Assembly: GCA_029959085.1 (NCBI GenBank)
Contig: JARWIR010000003.1
Coordinates: 33,309,505 to 33,373,504 of the forward strand
Reading direction: 5' to 3'
Source: Nemophila menziesii
Taxonomy: Eukaryota > Streptophyta > Magnoliopsida > Boraginales > Hydrophyllaceae
DNA length: 64,000 nt
Each line of letters opens with the position of its first letter. The first letter of the stretch is position 1. The notes beneath the pieces were generated by a model. It saw nothing but the letters and a program-made list of their open reading frames with translations, was not told where the DNA came from and made no database searches. Positions 45,866-59,272 of this stretch are shown piece after piece. The position numbers and the translations under genes were made by a program.

Positions 45866-46900
45866 CCTACTTTCCGCTCACGTCATTATCAAAACAATGA
45901 TTTCTTCAACACCGATTAGAAATGAGTCCAAGCGGCTCCTAACGTCTCTCCATCTTCTTGACGCAATCCTGCCAAACCAAGTTGCCCACTCAATCTTAAC
46001 TTTGAAGATAGTACCTACGACGAACGTGGTTTGCAATTGGCCCACATATTGATTAAGTTGTTTGGTTACTGATCGTACCACTCGCTTGCTCCTCCGGTGA
46101 GGAAAAATGAAAACATGACTAAATACATCTTGAGTAACTCCTCGAGTCATGTACGCATCACAAATTTGCATGATCTTTTGCATAGCTTGAACGAGATCTT
46201 CACGAGCGTCCCCACTATGATGGCCGTAAGTAGCGAATCGATTGATCATACCCGCATCGGGCTTGAATCTCATGGCTTGGATAGCGGGTGGGCGGATCTC
46301 AAGTGGTGGAAAGCGGAATGGTTATTGCTCGTGAGGTTGCATGAACAACGATTTCTTCAACAACGATTGAAAATGAGTTCAAGTGGCTCCTAATGTATCT
46401 CCTTCTTCTTGAAGGAATCCTACAAAATCAAGTTTCCCACTCGATCTTACACTCTAAAGATAGCACCTACCGAAGAAATTGGTTTGAAATTGGCCCACAT
46501 ATTGATTAAGTTGTTTGGTTGCCGATCGTGCCACTCGCTTGCTCTTCCGGTGAGGAAAAATAAAAACATGACGAAATACATCTGTTCTTGAGTAACTCCT
46601 TGAGTGATGTATGCATCACAAATTTGCATGAACTTTTGCATAGCTCGAATGGGAACTTCACGAGCGTCCCCACTATAATGGCCGTAATTAGCGAATCGGT
46701 TGATCGTACTCGTATCAGGCTTGGATCTCATGGCTTGGATATCGGGTGGAAGGATCCCAAGTGGTGGCAAGCGAAATGGTTGTTGCTCATGAGGTTGCAT
46801 GAACCAAAGCACAGACCAAGGTGGGATTTGTGCACCTTGATTATCGTTCAGAGGTGGTTGCTCTCTAGGAGGATCTTGAATTCGATTATTAGCTTGATCC
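45866..46900 (-). pseudogene. Two tandem gypsy gag fragments
   Basis: On the minus strand two blocks, about 46348-46800 and 45893-46340, repeat the same gag segment. One reads INRFANYGHYSGDAREVPIR, QKFMQICDAYITQGVTQEQM, then FFLTGRASEWHDRQ. The other reads INRFATYGHHSGDAREDLVQ and QKIMQICDAYMTRGVTQ. The first matches the gag of the gypsy element at 25680-25900. Each is frameshifted, and no LTR is attached. Confidence 0.7.
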
Positions 46901-46979
46901 CCCTGTGGAACAACCTCTTGTGGTGGGAAACAATAGTAATGTTAACCATATAAGTAATAATGATACCAAGAATAGTAAT

Positions 46980-47475
46980 ACTAAGGATATTAAATGGGTT
47001 CCCCCTCTCCCTTGCCTTGGATTTTATAAAAAGTAATAGTGATGATGCATTTTCTGATTTTCGGACTGTAGTGGCATGTATTGCGAAAGATCGTAATGGT
47101 TGTGTGATTACATGGAATGCTTGGAGAGTGAGCACATATTCTATTCTTGAGGCTGAATAAACAGGGGTACTCAAAGCCTTCTAGATGGCTAAGGAATTCT
47201 CAGTAGGCAACTGCATTATCGAGAATGACACACTCACATTAATGCAACCACTTGCGAAGATTTTCCCACTCATTGGAAATAATATTAACAATATTGTCAA
47301 AAACATTTACGGGTTTGGTGACATTGTAAAACCAATTTTGTGCCTATCTCTAAAAGGCAGAATTGTGCAGCTGATTGGGTTGCTAAACATAAGGTTAATA
47401 ACACTTTGTTTGGTAATTGACTTATTTATGTGCCACCCCAATTAGAAAACTTACTTTGATTGGCTTGTCCCTAAG
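46980..47475 (+). pseudogene. LINE-type RNase H domain remnant
   Basis: Reads KWVPPLPCLGFYKKxSDDAF, CIAKDRNGCVITWNAW and STYSILEAE, then after frame changes IIENDTLTLMQPL, NCAADWVAKHKVNN and YVPPQLENLL. These are the RNase H pattern and closing residues of plant L1 LINEs. Stops and shifts make it dead. It directly follows the gag fragments. Confidence 0.6.
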
Positions 47476-47699
47476 TGGGATAGGCTGATTGGTTACCCTA
47501 TTGTAAACGCTATTATCTATTTATATTATTATGATTTGAAAAAAACAAATAAATGCTTTGGTCCGGTCCCTAATAGATTGAATTCACTTGTTTCATAAGA
47601 AAATTAAAGTTTATTCTAGTTAGTGGTGAACCATGTTAAGAATTTAGCTGGAGGCCATAATCTAAAAATTCGAAAAACACTTGATAGTTTTGCAGCCAT

Positions 47700-49660
47700 G
47701 ACATTAGACTATGTTGGATGATAATGATGTTCATCTTTTTGGTGTTGATAATATTTCTTTTGTTAGAACATGAAGAAAATCTCTTACTAAAAGCCTCTTC
47801 AGAGAGGAACAAACAAATGGATAATAACAAGAATACATGTTCCATAAAAAAAGAATTGCAGGAGAAAGATGAAGATAATATGTTTTTGAAAGATGATGCT
47901 GAAATGATATGGCTTAATGATACATCATTCACTAACAACTGAGAACCAGCAAGCATGGTGTCAATATCAGTTAACAAAATGGATAAGTTAATCACAAGAC
48001 CACTAAACGAGGTAAAATAAATAGTGCCATGGATGGAGAAATATGGGCCGTCCTTTAGACCATGATATCTGCAACAGATCTTGGTCTTCAGAGTTGTACT
48101 AAACCATATCGACGAATAGACACAACTCATTGGTAAAATACTTACATATTACTCTCAAAGCTTCAAGTTTGAATCCCACTTGCTATATGGACATTTACTC
48201 ACATTATATTTTGGAAACAATTAAGCCATCATTTAATATTTTGTCCTTGTTTCTTTACCTGTGTGATATCTTTTATAATAAATGTGCCTTTTTCTTATAG
48301 TTCAACTGAAGAGAGTTACCTTATCTCTATCACGGAGAGCATTCTCACTTTGATCATCGACAAGGATGTTCCACTTGGTATGTTTAACATCATTCTTGAG
48401 ACTTTAAACAAGGAAAATAAGGTAAGCACTTTATAATCATTTATAAATGAATGAGAGGGTTTTGGAACCAAGATTTCATTTTTTAGTTTCAGAGTGTCCC
48501 CTCATACTTACCTTTGTAGGTGTGATGACAAGTTAAAAGCCCATTCTCTCAGTAGATATTTAGTCGATAAATTATTCAAAAATAGTCGCGAGGGTAAACA
48601 TGGTAAGTATATATATTTTCTATATTTGATATTCATTAACAAGCAAGTACGTGTTTAGCTGATAATGTGTTGTATGTTGAAGGGAATGAGAATATGAGTG
48701 ATGCAGTGAGGACTCAAACTGCAATAATAGTAGCAGATCATGAGCCTATTTCTATTAGTGAGAATATCAGAAGGAAAGCCCATTCAACAACACTTGTTCT
48801 TGAATGTGGGCCATCTAAGAGCCCAAATCAATCTCAACCCAAGGTAATAATAGCTTTGTCTTTTCTTATGAGGGAATTTATGACATTTCTTTATGTAGCT
48901 TTCAAATTTGACTGCTTTTGATGCTAAAAAATGGGAGATCAGAACCAAATTCAAGTCAAACGAGGTGATTTGCTCTTGCTAGCCTCGTTTATGTAAAAAT
49001 ATACTTCGAAAATAGTCTATTTTAGAGAAAAATTGCTTAGCATATCTAATGGTAAAGCAAAACTTGACAGAGGCAAAGAAATTATATGGCTACTCCTATT
49101 GCTTTAAAAGTGTAAGTAGAGTTTTATAATTAAAAAATTTGAAATTCTTTTCTTATAATGTAATGTAATGTAATGTTATCTTTATATAGGAAATCACAAG
49201 GTGGTAATAAATTGAAGAGTACGAAAGGAAAGAAAGCTTTGAAGGCTTCATCTGGAATTAGTAAGAAAGTAGTATAGGTTCATGGATACCTAGTTAAAGC
49301 TAGAAATGCACCTATCCTTAGCGCTATTGTTATCAAGACACTTAGAAACAATGACATCACTATAGGCATTAAAAGTATACTTGTTGAGGTCACGACTGTT
49401 GTCAAAGCCAAGATCGAAGTCACATGGCCGCAAGATTATTTGCTCGACATTCTCAACAAGGAATAAGCTACAATTAAATCTTCAAAGTTAAGAAAGAAGG
49501 TGGTCATTTCCATGTCAACAACTCAACTTCATCTTAAAGACACTAAAAAACCCAACAAAATTCTGAAACATGTACGCAACAAGGTTGAGTCAGACATTCA
49601 GAAGACTGTATTCAAAGAGAACCGTTATCTCAAAAAGCTAGATGAGCTGTTGAGCATCTG
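47700..49660 (+). pseudogene. Decayed multi-exon plant gene, possibly PEARLI 4-like
   Basis: Several stretches behave like exons with GT-AG borders: 47760-48010 (ends RPLNE|GT), 48301-48421 (YLISITESILTLIIDKDVPL), 48660-48843 (MSDAVRTQTAIIVADHEPI), 48899-48964 and 49187-49660. The last reads KVV*VHGYLVKARNAPILSA and VTWPQDYLLDILNKE, ending YLKKLDELL. Stops lie at about 47940, 49275 and 49465. The final part loosely resembles the C-terminus of plant PEARLI 4/phospholipase-like proteins; this is a weak guess. Confidence 0.35.
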
Positions 49661-50636
<976 letters not shown>

Positions 50637-50999
50637 AGCTATGAAGATTTTGAATGTATTTATGAACAATAATGAGGGAGTGAGAGATACAGTTTTAGGA
50701 GGCATGCCTGAGATACGTATAGATAATCAAGGCCCATGATATCCTTGTGGGCTTTTGTCGTTTTCCCTTTTGGGTTTATAATGAAGATATATTTAGTCAC
50801 TAGTATGACAACCTGTATATACCATGGACATTGGTATTTACTTTCCGCGGTATCTTTATTTTGCATCGTTATATTCTCGACACTTCATTATAGCATATTA
50901 TTACCCTTTTGAATTTGCATGATCAGTGTTACCCTTTCTTTATCCAACATTTTTACAAAATTCATTGACCTTTTCATTAGGTGCCGATGCGTGAGCTAG

Positions 51000-51290
51000 T
51001 TTTGAGTATTTTGTGATGCACCAATGGAGTAATCGATCTTTTAAGTAATTCAGACGGTGTCGACGTAAGATTCTTTCGATTAACTTAAGTGATGTGCCAA
51101 CATAAGAGCTGGTCTTCCAAATATTTGATGACGCGTTGACGCAAGAGGTCTGTATTTTGAATTATTTGTATTGCGCCGTAACAAGATTTGGTCTTCCAAA
51201 TATTGGACGACGCGTCGTCGCAAGAGCCGGTCTTTCAAATAATTAGTATTCTGTTGTCGCAAGAATCAATATTTCGAGTAATCTCAATAA
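51000..51290. repeat. Degenerate tandem repeat, about 50 bp
   Basis: At least five units of the form GACGC(G)TTGACGCAAGAG, then GGTCTTCCAAATATTTG or a variant. Matching words recur near 51060, 51105, 51140, 51190, 51225 and 51260, with the ACGCAAGAG core often kept. Confidence 0.7.
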
Positions 51291-51545
51291 GATTGATTTA
51301 TTCAGATGAGTTTCCTTCCATAGAGTTAAATTATAGCTTGTCTAACCGAGGTATTGAGAACACTTTTGAGTCTGAAGGTTAAGGTCGATGATTTTGCAAG
51401 GTTCTAACAAAATCACTCATCAGAGTTGTATATTTTTTTTCCGGTAAATTTCGTGTTGTAATCAGCTTTGTTTGCTTTAAGTTTCAATTTTTATCAAGGT
51501 AATATTTTCTATTGAAGTTTTTTTTTCTGCTTTATATAAAATTCA

Positions 51546-52340
51546 ATGGGTAACGAATCAAAAATAGGTTCACATAATAAAAAGGAGGATGAGACATCGA
51601 GCCGGTTACTCGTCAACGTCTCAAACTAGATATTTTATCGGTTTCTGAGACTTTGGATAAGTCCTTAAGGAAGAATTTTCCTCGGCTCTCGAGATCAAGC
51701 ATCCACATAGTAGAGCAGTTTCTTCTTTGGATGAAGAAGACGAGTAACCCCTAAGAGAGGATGGGACTTCTCCACAATAAAAGGAAGAAGTTTCTAGCAA
51801 CGACAACTCTCTTCCTATCTCTGGTTCTCAAAGAATGACTATGTATAACTTATTACGCGTTCGGAGGATACCTTTTCCAAGGATGACTGAAGCATTGACA
51901 TTTAAGGTTGAAGAACGAGTTTGTGAACTTAGATGCGATAAATTTCTTTAAGTTGTGCATCGTGGGTATATCTCTTACTGGGTTGAGTTACGACAACCCG
52001 TGCCTAATGAACGGGCCTATAAGCCTCTTTAAGGCGAGATCACAAAATATGTTTGAATTTTAGATATGGGGTTTAGGATCCCATTCGAGCCCTTTATTGT
52101 CAATTTACTACAATGGGAGAGGTTGCACCTCTGACCAATGTCCCTGTTGCTATTCCTTCACTCAATCTTTCGGCTCCCGTTGATGTTACACCGGCTTACT
52201 TACTAATACAAACTCTATTTTTCCTTACTTATTAAGTAATCTTTCATTGATTTTATTTTGGATGATAACACAAAATAAACCAAGTGATTCTCAAGGACAA
52301 GTAGAATGTGGAGACGAGATTCGACGTCTTCGCCAGTAGC
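51546..52340 (+). pseudogene. Remnant of a gypsy-type transposon ORF
   Basis: Starts ATGGGTAACGAATC. Pieces read EIFYRFLRLWISP-like acidic/Ser-rich sequence, then MGFRIPFEPFIVNLLQWERL (about 52065-52130), similar to the GFRLPFHPFL pattern of the plant 'putative gypsy type transposon' domain. Later GDEIRRLRQ suggests a coiled coil. Frames are broken repeatedly. Together with 50040-51290 it may be one decayed retroelement. Confidence 0.35.
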
Positions 52341-53734
52341 AGGCTAAATTATTTCAAAATATGGCTGTTGCTTAGTAGGAGACATCTAAAGAGAAAGAGG
52401 AAGTTATTGATGTATAAGAGGTCAACATGTAATTTCAAAACCCACAATTTTTGTAACTAAGGTTCTTCATTTCCTATAATTGTAAGAAGATTTTTGAATT
52501 ATGTTTGGATTTATTTTGTTTTAATTTTGTGCATATATATAAGGTGATTATGAAGTACCAACTTTACCCTTATCAGTTATTGTATTTTTTCTATTAAATC
52601 AGGAAATCGATTTTTTAATAAAAAACAATTCGCGCACATGACCAGAACATGACCAACTAACACCGATATTTGACGGTTCCCTTAACATGGGTTAACGAGT
52701 CATGAAAACTAATAATGGGGGGTAACCAATACCATTTTGAACAGTGGGGGTAAGTTGTAAATCGGCCCATAGTATAGGGGGTATTGGATGTATTTACTCA
52801 TCTATTTTTGAGTGTGTATAATATATTGTAAGGATACTGTTATTGTGTATATAATATTTTAAGGATTATGTTACAAAGGTGATTTCATTCTTGAACAATA
52901 ATGGACGAACTACATACAATGAAGATTTTCTTTTTCAAAATTAATCAAAAGAGGGCTTTCATTGCAACAACACATTTGAAAAATTACCAATTTCACAAAT
53001 CTTGGAGGCAAGGTTCATTTGACAATGATGACAATGCAATGAATGGAGAAACAATTGCATTTCATACGACATATGTTTATAATGGTATGCTATATTATTA
53101 TAAATATTACATTCAGGAAGAAGAAAAAATATCTTGAAAAATTATTGTAAAATTCCTGGCAAGAATCTCTTTCTCTCTATTTCTACGGAGTTGACGAGTG
53201 CTTCAAACTAGTTGTAATGGAGTCACCAATTATTCACAAATTTGATTATCAATTGTAATTTAGATTATTCAATAATATATACTATTTTAAAAATAAATTA
53301 TTGTGTGGATAATTTTGCCCAAACCTAGTTACTACACTATTTAATGCATGTCAATATTGTGATGGACTAGTAACAACCCTAGATACTACAGCTGAGGATG
53401 AAATGTTATACAATAATGAGCATAATGGTGTTATGATATTTGTTATTAATATAATCTGTCATACTAAAATTGGTAATGATAATAGAAGGTCCACTTATAC
53501 ACAAAGAGTTGTTAGCTCCCCCCCTCTTTGACTTCGACTGGTGCAAGGACCTTATGTGCTAGGAGTGTTTTTTAACTTTTGTTGGGATTTTATTTGAAAA
53601 TAGAGATACGGTTAACAATAGAAATTTAAATCCCTCACTTACAAGAGGTAGAAAATTGAACACTTTTGGTTATCAATGTGACCCATAGAATAAGAGAAGG
53701 ATGAGATTTATCTCTGACCCTATTTGGACCCTTC
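52341..53734. other. No recognisable gene
   Basis: AT-rich. A 78-codon frame at 52901-53137 has no known motif. Confidence 0.4.
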
Positions 53735-55180
53735 ATTAAATATAATTAAAATAAATTGTGATGTGGTTTGGGATTTTAACTTGTGTTTGGGATCTGTTTG
53801 TTCTATTGAAAGGAACATTAATGAAAAACATATTGACAGAAAAGCATGGACATTCAACGTTTTATCTCCAGCGGAAGCCATATGAGTTATGTTTGCATGT
53901 AGAGTTGCAAATCAATTTTCTAAGGGATATACCACTGTCGAGAATGATTGCCTCAATGTCATCACATGCCCTTAAATTCATATTTGAAACATGTCAAGAA
54001 TTTTTGTAATAGTTTAGAGGATATTAAATGTTATAGAGATCATTATAAAATATCTTCTCTTTTGTTCATCCAAAGATTAACATGGTGGCAGATTGGTGAG
54101 AAAACAAAAGTTCATAGGTATTTTGATTAGCCAATGGATTGTCACTAGGGATGGCAACGGATCGGATTATTGCAAAAAAAATCCAAAACCATGTCCATAT
54201 CCATTTAATTTATCAAAAACCAAACCCTAACAGATTTAACCATCAGACTTACTTTTCAAAACCATATCCGAATAATTCGGATTCGGTTTTTTAAACGGAT
54301 TTTTGGATTTTAACCATAACCCGCCTCGCGAGGCGTCTCTCTCGCAGTAGAATTCCTAAACTCGCCTCGCTCTTGTGACATGCCAAACTATACCTCTCTA
54401 AATATATTGAAAATATTGAAACAAGATCACAAATACATGACAAATCTCCAATATATAAGATATTATGTTGATCTTTAATTAAATAACGTTTTTCTTACTT
54501 CTTTTGTTAATTCTAATATTTAGATTTTAGTTTTGAGATATGAAAATACTTTTTATCTATATTACTATAAAATATAATTTTTTTTGATAATAAACGGGTT
54601 TTTGGTTATTCGGATTTATTTTTCTAAAATTTTAACCTAAAGGATTTAACCATCGGTTACATTTTTCAGAACCATAGGTACATTTTTCAGAACCATAACC
54701 TAACGGTTTTATCCATGGTTGCATAATCGATTTTTAATCGGTTCAAATTTTCATCGATTTTGATTTTAAACCATAACCATTTCCATCCTTATCTATAGTT
54801 GGGTTGAGACTTTTGGTAATTAAAATCAAAAAAATATAAGAAAGATGGACTTCAAAATATAAAAATATATGGATTTTAGCCTTTAGTAGGTAAAATAAAA
54901 TCAGATTTATATATATATATAAAACGGTTTTTCGGTTTTTCGGGTTTTTTTTAATCTAAAACCATAACCTAACGGTTTTAACCATCGGTTTTACTTTTTA
55001 AAACCAAACCCTAACGGATTTAACCACGGTTACATAATCGTTTTTTATTCGGTTCGGTAATCCGTCGATTTCGGATTAAAATCGTAACCACTGCCATCCC
55101 TAATTGTGACCCATCTCCCCAATAATTTACCAAGTTTTTCTAGCTCGCGAGTCCAATCCTATAAGGATTTTCTAAACTCT
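53735..55180 (+). pseudogene. LINE RNase H remnant split by a hAT element
   Basis: Reads VWDFNLCLGSVCSIERNINE, RKAWTFNVLSPAEAI, ACRVANQFSKGYTTVENDCL and NVITC, then INMVADWLVRKQKFI, the RNase H order and closing ADWL motif of plant L1 elements. The end continues past the inserted element as DPSPQ*FTKF (55110-55140). Stops and frame changes are present. Confidence 0.55.
54146..55102. mobile_element. hAT-type non-autonomous element (957 bp)
   Basis: Starts TAGGGATGGCAACGG and ends CCACTGCCATCCCTA. The flanking 8-mers ATTGTCAC (54138-54145) and ATTGTGAC (55103-55110) match at 7 of 8 positions, as expected for hAT. The interior is dominated by degenerate AACCATAACC and AACGGTTTTAACCATCGGTT repeats on both strands. 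No transposase. Confidence 0.78.
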
Positions 55181-57182
55181 TGTATTCTTTTGATCTTTCA
55201 AAACTTTTCAATACTATGTTATTTTGATTATTAAAAACTCTATTTCTATAAAAATCTTTAGTTTGCACGTGAATTAAATGTTAAAAAGCTCTTTAAATCA
55301 ATTTTTTTCCTTTGGTTGCAGTGATGGTAACCGGAAATGGTTTTGGTAGTGTTGTGGAGGAGAAGGAGATAAAGAAAAATGAAATGAAAATGAAAAAAAT
55401 AAAACGAATTAAGGATTAAGTGACTTTGTTACTCTTATTTTTCGGGATAAAAAAAATACTTGGTAGTTAACGTGTCTCGAATAATATTCTAATAAAAAAA
55501 GTAAAAAGACTAGCGAACATGGACTATTTATTGAAAATATAGGGTTAAAATGTTTATTTGCAAATATAAAGAGAAAACTTGTCATTTAACAAAAATAAAT
55601 GTCTATTTGAGATATTCACCCTAAAATAGAGCTACGAGAATATTAATATAAAAATATAATATTATATAAATATCTGTCAAGCTTAAAAGTAACACATAAC
55701 CTAAATATATCACACCAGCCGCCACTATCCTATTTTATCTCTTCTACCTCTAAAACATTCATTTTAATGCTTAATACTTTCTTATTTTACTATAGCCGAC
55801 AAAAACTCTTCTCGAATCTCACAAATATAATACATATCACCAACATTTGCAAGATCATACCCTACTTTTTAAAGGATGTGATCGTTGGTCATGTCATTTC
55901 AACAAATATAACCAGGTAAGAAATTTTCCTACCTAGCATAGAATTACATTTCAATCTAGTTATTTAGAGTATGGATTTTTCATTATTGAAGACTAAAACT
56001 TGATAATATGAATCAGGATTATTTAATATACACGATTCTTTGGATAAATATTTTAATAGTTATATCTATGTAAAATAGTCAAATATATATTTTTTATTTA
56101 ATTTTATTTAAATTATTATTTATTTATAAGAGTACTCTGCTTTCTTAGTTTTCTTATAGATGTTTTGATCTAATGTTTATATAATTGTTTATTAAGTTTA
56201 TAATTGATTTGAATAATTAAAATTTATAATTTTTAAATTTTAACTTTAAAAATTTACACTCATAGTGCCCAAATAATTTTTTTATTTTTATTTGTACAAT
56301 ATGTATTTTAAAAATTAAGTTTAAATTCATATTATATCCCAAGCTAACTTACATATAACTTAGAAATACAATGTTATTGCTTAGTGGATAAGTTCTAGAG
56401 AAACCCAAAATAAAAAATATTGATTATATTAAATTAGTTTGGTTGGATCTTATCATTTCGAAGAATTTTATTTGAATTAAAAAATTATTTTTCAGGCCGA
56501 CCTAACTTTTTTATTCTTTCTTAACCTATAACAAATTATTCTCGAAATTGTAAAATAATTAAAACCCAACCCATACCTTTAGGTAGGCCTAAATATATTT
56601 TTTTCTAATATTTTGAACCATTTAACAAAATTCATTTTACCATAAAAAGGGCCCAACTTTTTAAATCTAAATTTTAAGTCTTAAGTGTAATTTTTCGAAA
56701 AATTGTCCAAATTTTCATTGATACCGCTACTCGTTGAAAGAATATTTACGACTCAGAGTTCCATCCAATTGCAAAAGGTTTAATTTTTACAATTCTATTT
56801 AATTTTATCAATAATTGATTATTATATTTTGGTTAATTTAACATAAAATTAAGAAAATTGTTGACTGAAAATTTATTTGCTTGAACTCTACATTTCTGTT
56901 TTTGGTGTAATATTAGTCTCCCTTTGCATCAATATAATCATTTGAGTGTTGTATATAATAATTTAGTAATTATTTTTTTAATAGTGGTTAAATTTATGAA
57001 TTATTTGAATACAACTTATAGGAAAAGGGAAATTATACTCTAATTGCTATGTCTTAGTAGATTTTACTAGCAATTTTATTTGCTATGACTTAGCGAGGGC
57101 ATGCAAATTCCTTACTTTTTGTTAACTAATGGAATAAATCCAAATTCAACTTGTGTTTTGATTGTGTATATATTTACAGGAG
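55181..57182. other. No recognisable gene
   Basis: Very AT-rich intergenic sequence, including possible promoter of the RING locus. TTTACAG|GAG directly before ATG 57183 could be the acceptor of a leader intron. Confidence 0.4.
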
Positions 57183-58062
57183 ATGAACCTGGGTTCGACG
57201 ACCCATTCTTTGATACGGTGTAAGGCGGTGCCGACGACGTCGGTGTCAGATACAACTGTATCTTGTTTGGTGTGCTTTGAAGCCGTGATGGATAATGGAG
57301 ACATATCCTGGGCAAAGCTTCAATGTGAACACCAATTCCACCTCGGTAACTTCAATTTTTGTGCTTTGCTTAGCATAATCTTCTTAATTCTTTTTCAATT
57401 TCAGGATCTGTTTGATTGAATTTTTCTTTCATCAAGCAACAAGTTGATTTTTATTAATTTTAATTTGATACTTCATTATGTTAGATATGCACTTTTATGG
57501 ATTTATCTTGGGTAAATTGAGCTAAACTTTAGGTTTTTGGTGTTTATTATTTCTTTATAATGTAATATTTTGAAGATGCCGATCAATCAATCTATTGGTT
57601 ACTGAATTAGATGAAAGTAGATTATAATTGATCTAATTTGTAGTTTGTTTTCTATGGGTATGTAAAAGTTTGGTCCTTTTTGGTCAATGCTCTTCACATG
57701 AGTGAATTTGGGTTCATTGCACTTAAGTTGCATCAGTATACTATGTTTTCACTTTTCCATTGTCTCTAAATTTTTTTATTTTGGGCAATTGACTTGAGCC
57801 CTTGAAAAAATTATGACTTGTAATCATATATGAAGTATAATTATATATATATATGTATATGTTCCTTGTAGTCTAATTGTGAGTGTATATGATAATTTGC
57901 AGATTGCATTGGTTCTGCATTCAATGCAAGATGAGTAATGCAGTGCCATAATTACAAAAAGATCGAGAAAGGTCAATGGAAACCGTTCAACACTTGAGTT
58001 TAATATGGATGACTGGACACCTGAAGATGATCTCTATGATCTTGCCTCCTTTGAGATTGTAA
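57183..58062 (+). pseudogene. RFI2-like RING E3 ligase, broken
   Basis: Exon 1 (57183-57345) encodes MNLGSTTHSLIRCKA... with RING ligands CLVCFEAV and LQCEHQFHL. Exon 2 begins at 57903 (DCIGSAFNA) after a GT-AG intron. The order C-x2-C, C-x-H-x2-H, D-C-I-G-S-A-F, QC, then KIEKGQW and MDDWTPEDDLYDL, resembles plant RFI2-type RING proteins. Defects: TGA at 57932-57934, QCHNY in place of the QCPNC ligand pair, and a frameshift near 57990 before MDDWT. The remainder of the protein is missing. A working copy is presumably elsewhere. Confidence 0.7.
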
Positions 58063-58957
58063 TAGTCAATAAATTATTTCATCTTTTCATATAATTTTAT
58101 TGCTATTTTGTATATATTGTTTCAACCCTTTTTGTGTTGCATAGGAGACAATCAATAATACCCTTTTTGTGTTGCATAGGAGTAGATTTGGTGGTGTATT
58201 ATTGCTCTTCAGAACCATTCTAATTTCTATGATTCAGTGATGTTATATAATAGTGAACAAGCGCGGAATTATTTTGTATGTTTATTAGGTTGAGTCAAGA
58301 ATGTTTAGAGTCTTTAGACCACACACTGTTTTTTTGGGTTGTGCTGGATCAGGAATTTACTGTAATATGAGAAGCAAAGTTTTGAATAATGCATATAAGT
58401 ATACACGAGTTTTTTCTGGAAAACATGAGCTAGAAGATGGATGTTTCAAAAATTTTACACAATAAAATTCAATAATAAAATCTTAAGTTACACAAATCAT
58501 TATTATGCTGTTGTTTTGTTAGGATAGTTGCAAAATTGTAAAATGTATGTGAAACAATTCGCAAGTTAATGTTTTAATATGAAAACTTAATTGCAGAACC
58601 GATAAATTAGACCATATAAATTAGGATCTTTAAAAAAAATAACCGTTAGGACCAGTCCAGAACCGATAAGGAACCAGATCGAAACCGGTTAGAATCGGTA
58701 ATATCCGGTACCCACTATCCGTTCCGTAATAGCTAATAAGTCAATCAGAACTGGACTGGACCGGACCTAGAAGGCAATGACCGGTAGACCGGACCGATCT
58801 GATAAGAAAAATACTCGATAAAATCGGTCTGAACCGAACTGGTGGGACTGTTAGCCAGACTGAGGTGAAGGAAAGGTAACATTTTGGGTATGCTATGTAT
58901 AGAATACGGAATAGATTTGATATGATTTGTGGGGATTTTTATTTGTATAAATTTCTT
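58063..58957. other. Intergenic, with CCGG-rich dispersed repeat
   Basis: Bases 58600-58860 are packed with AACCGG, ACCGGT and CCGGACC words, comparable to 2420-2720. It is likely a shared dispersed element, but its ends cannot be set. No gene is seen. Confidence 0.35.
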
Positions 58958-59138
58958 GAGTAATGCTGGATATCACCCCAAACTACATCGCCTTAATATC
59001 ACCTCCTAGGTGGACCAATCACAAAGGAGAGAAAAAATGATAAGTCATGAAAGAGAAATCATATGATTGGTTAGTTTGAAATCCACCTAGGAGGTGATAT
59101 TAAGGCGATGTGATTTGGGATGATATCCAGCATTACTC
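58958..59138. mobile_element. Short MULE MITE (181 bp)
   Basis: Ends GAGTAATGCTGGATATCACC and its inverse, with identical 9-mers AAATTTCTT on both sides (58949-58957, 59139-59147). Same family and same length as 4788-4968, sharing GGACCAATCA- and GTGATAT-type interior words. Confidence 0.88.
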
Positions 59139-59272
59139 AAATTTCTTATATTATTTTGCACTCCCTTTGTGCAATACATTTTAATGGTCGATCACTTTAT
59201 TATGTTAACTTTTTTCAGGTGTGATATTTTATATTTGATAATATTCATCCATCACTTTGTGATATTTTGTAA

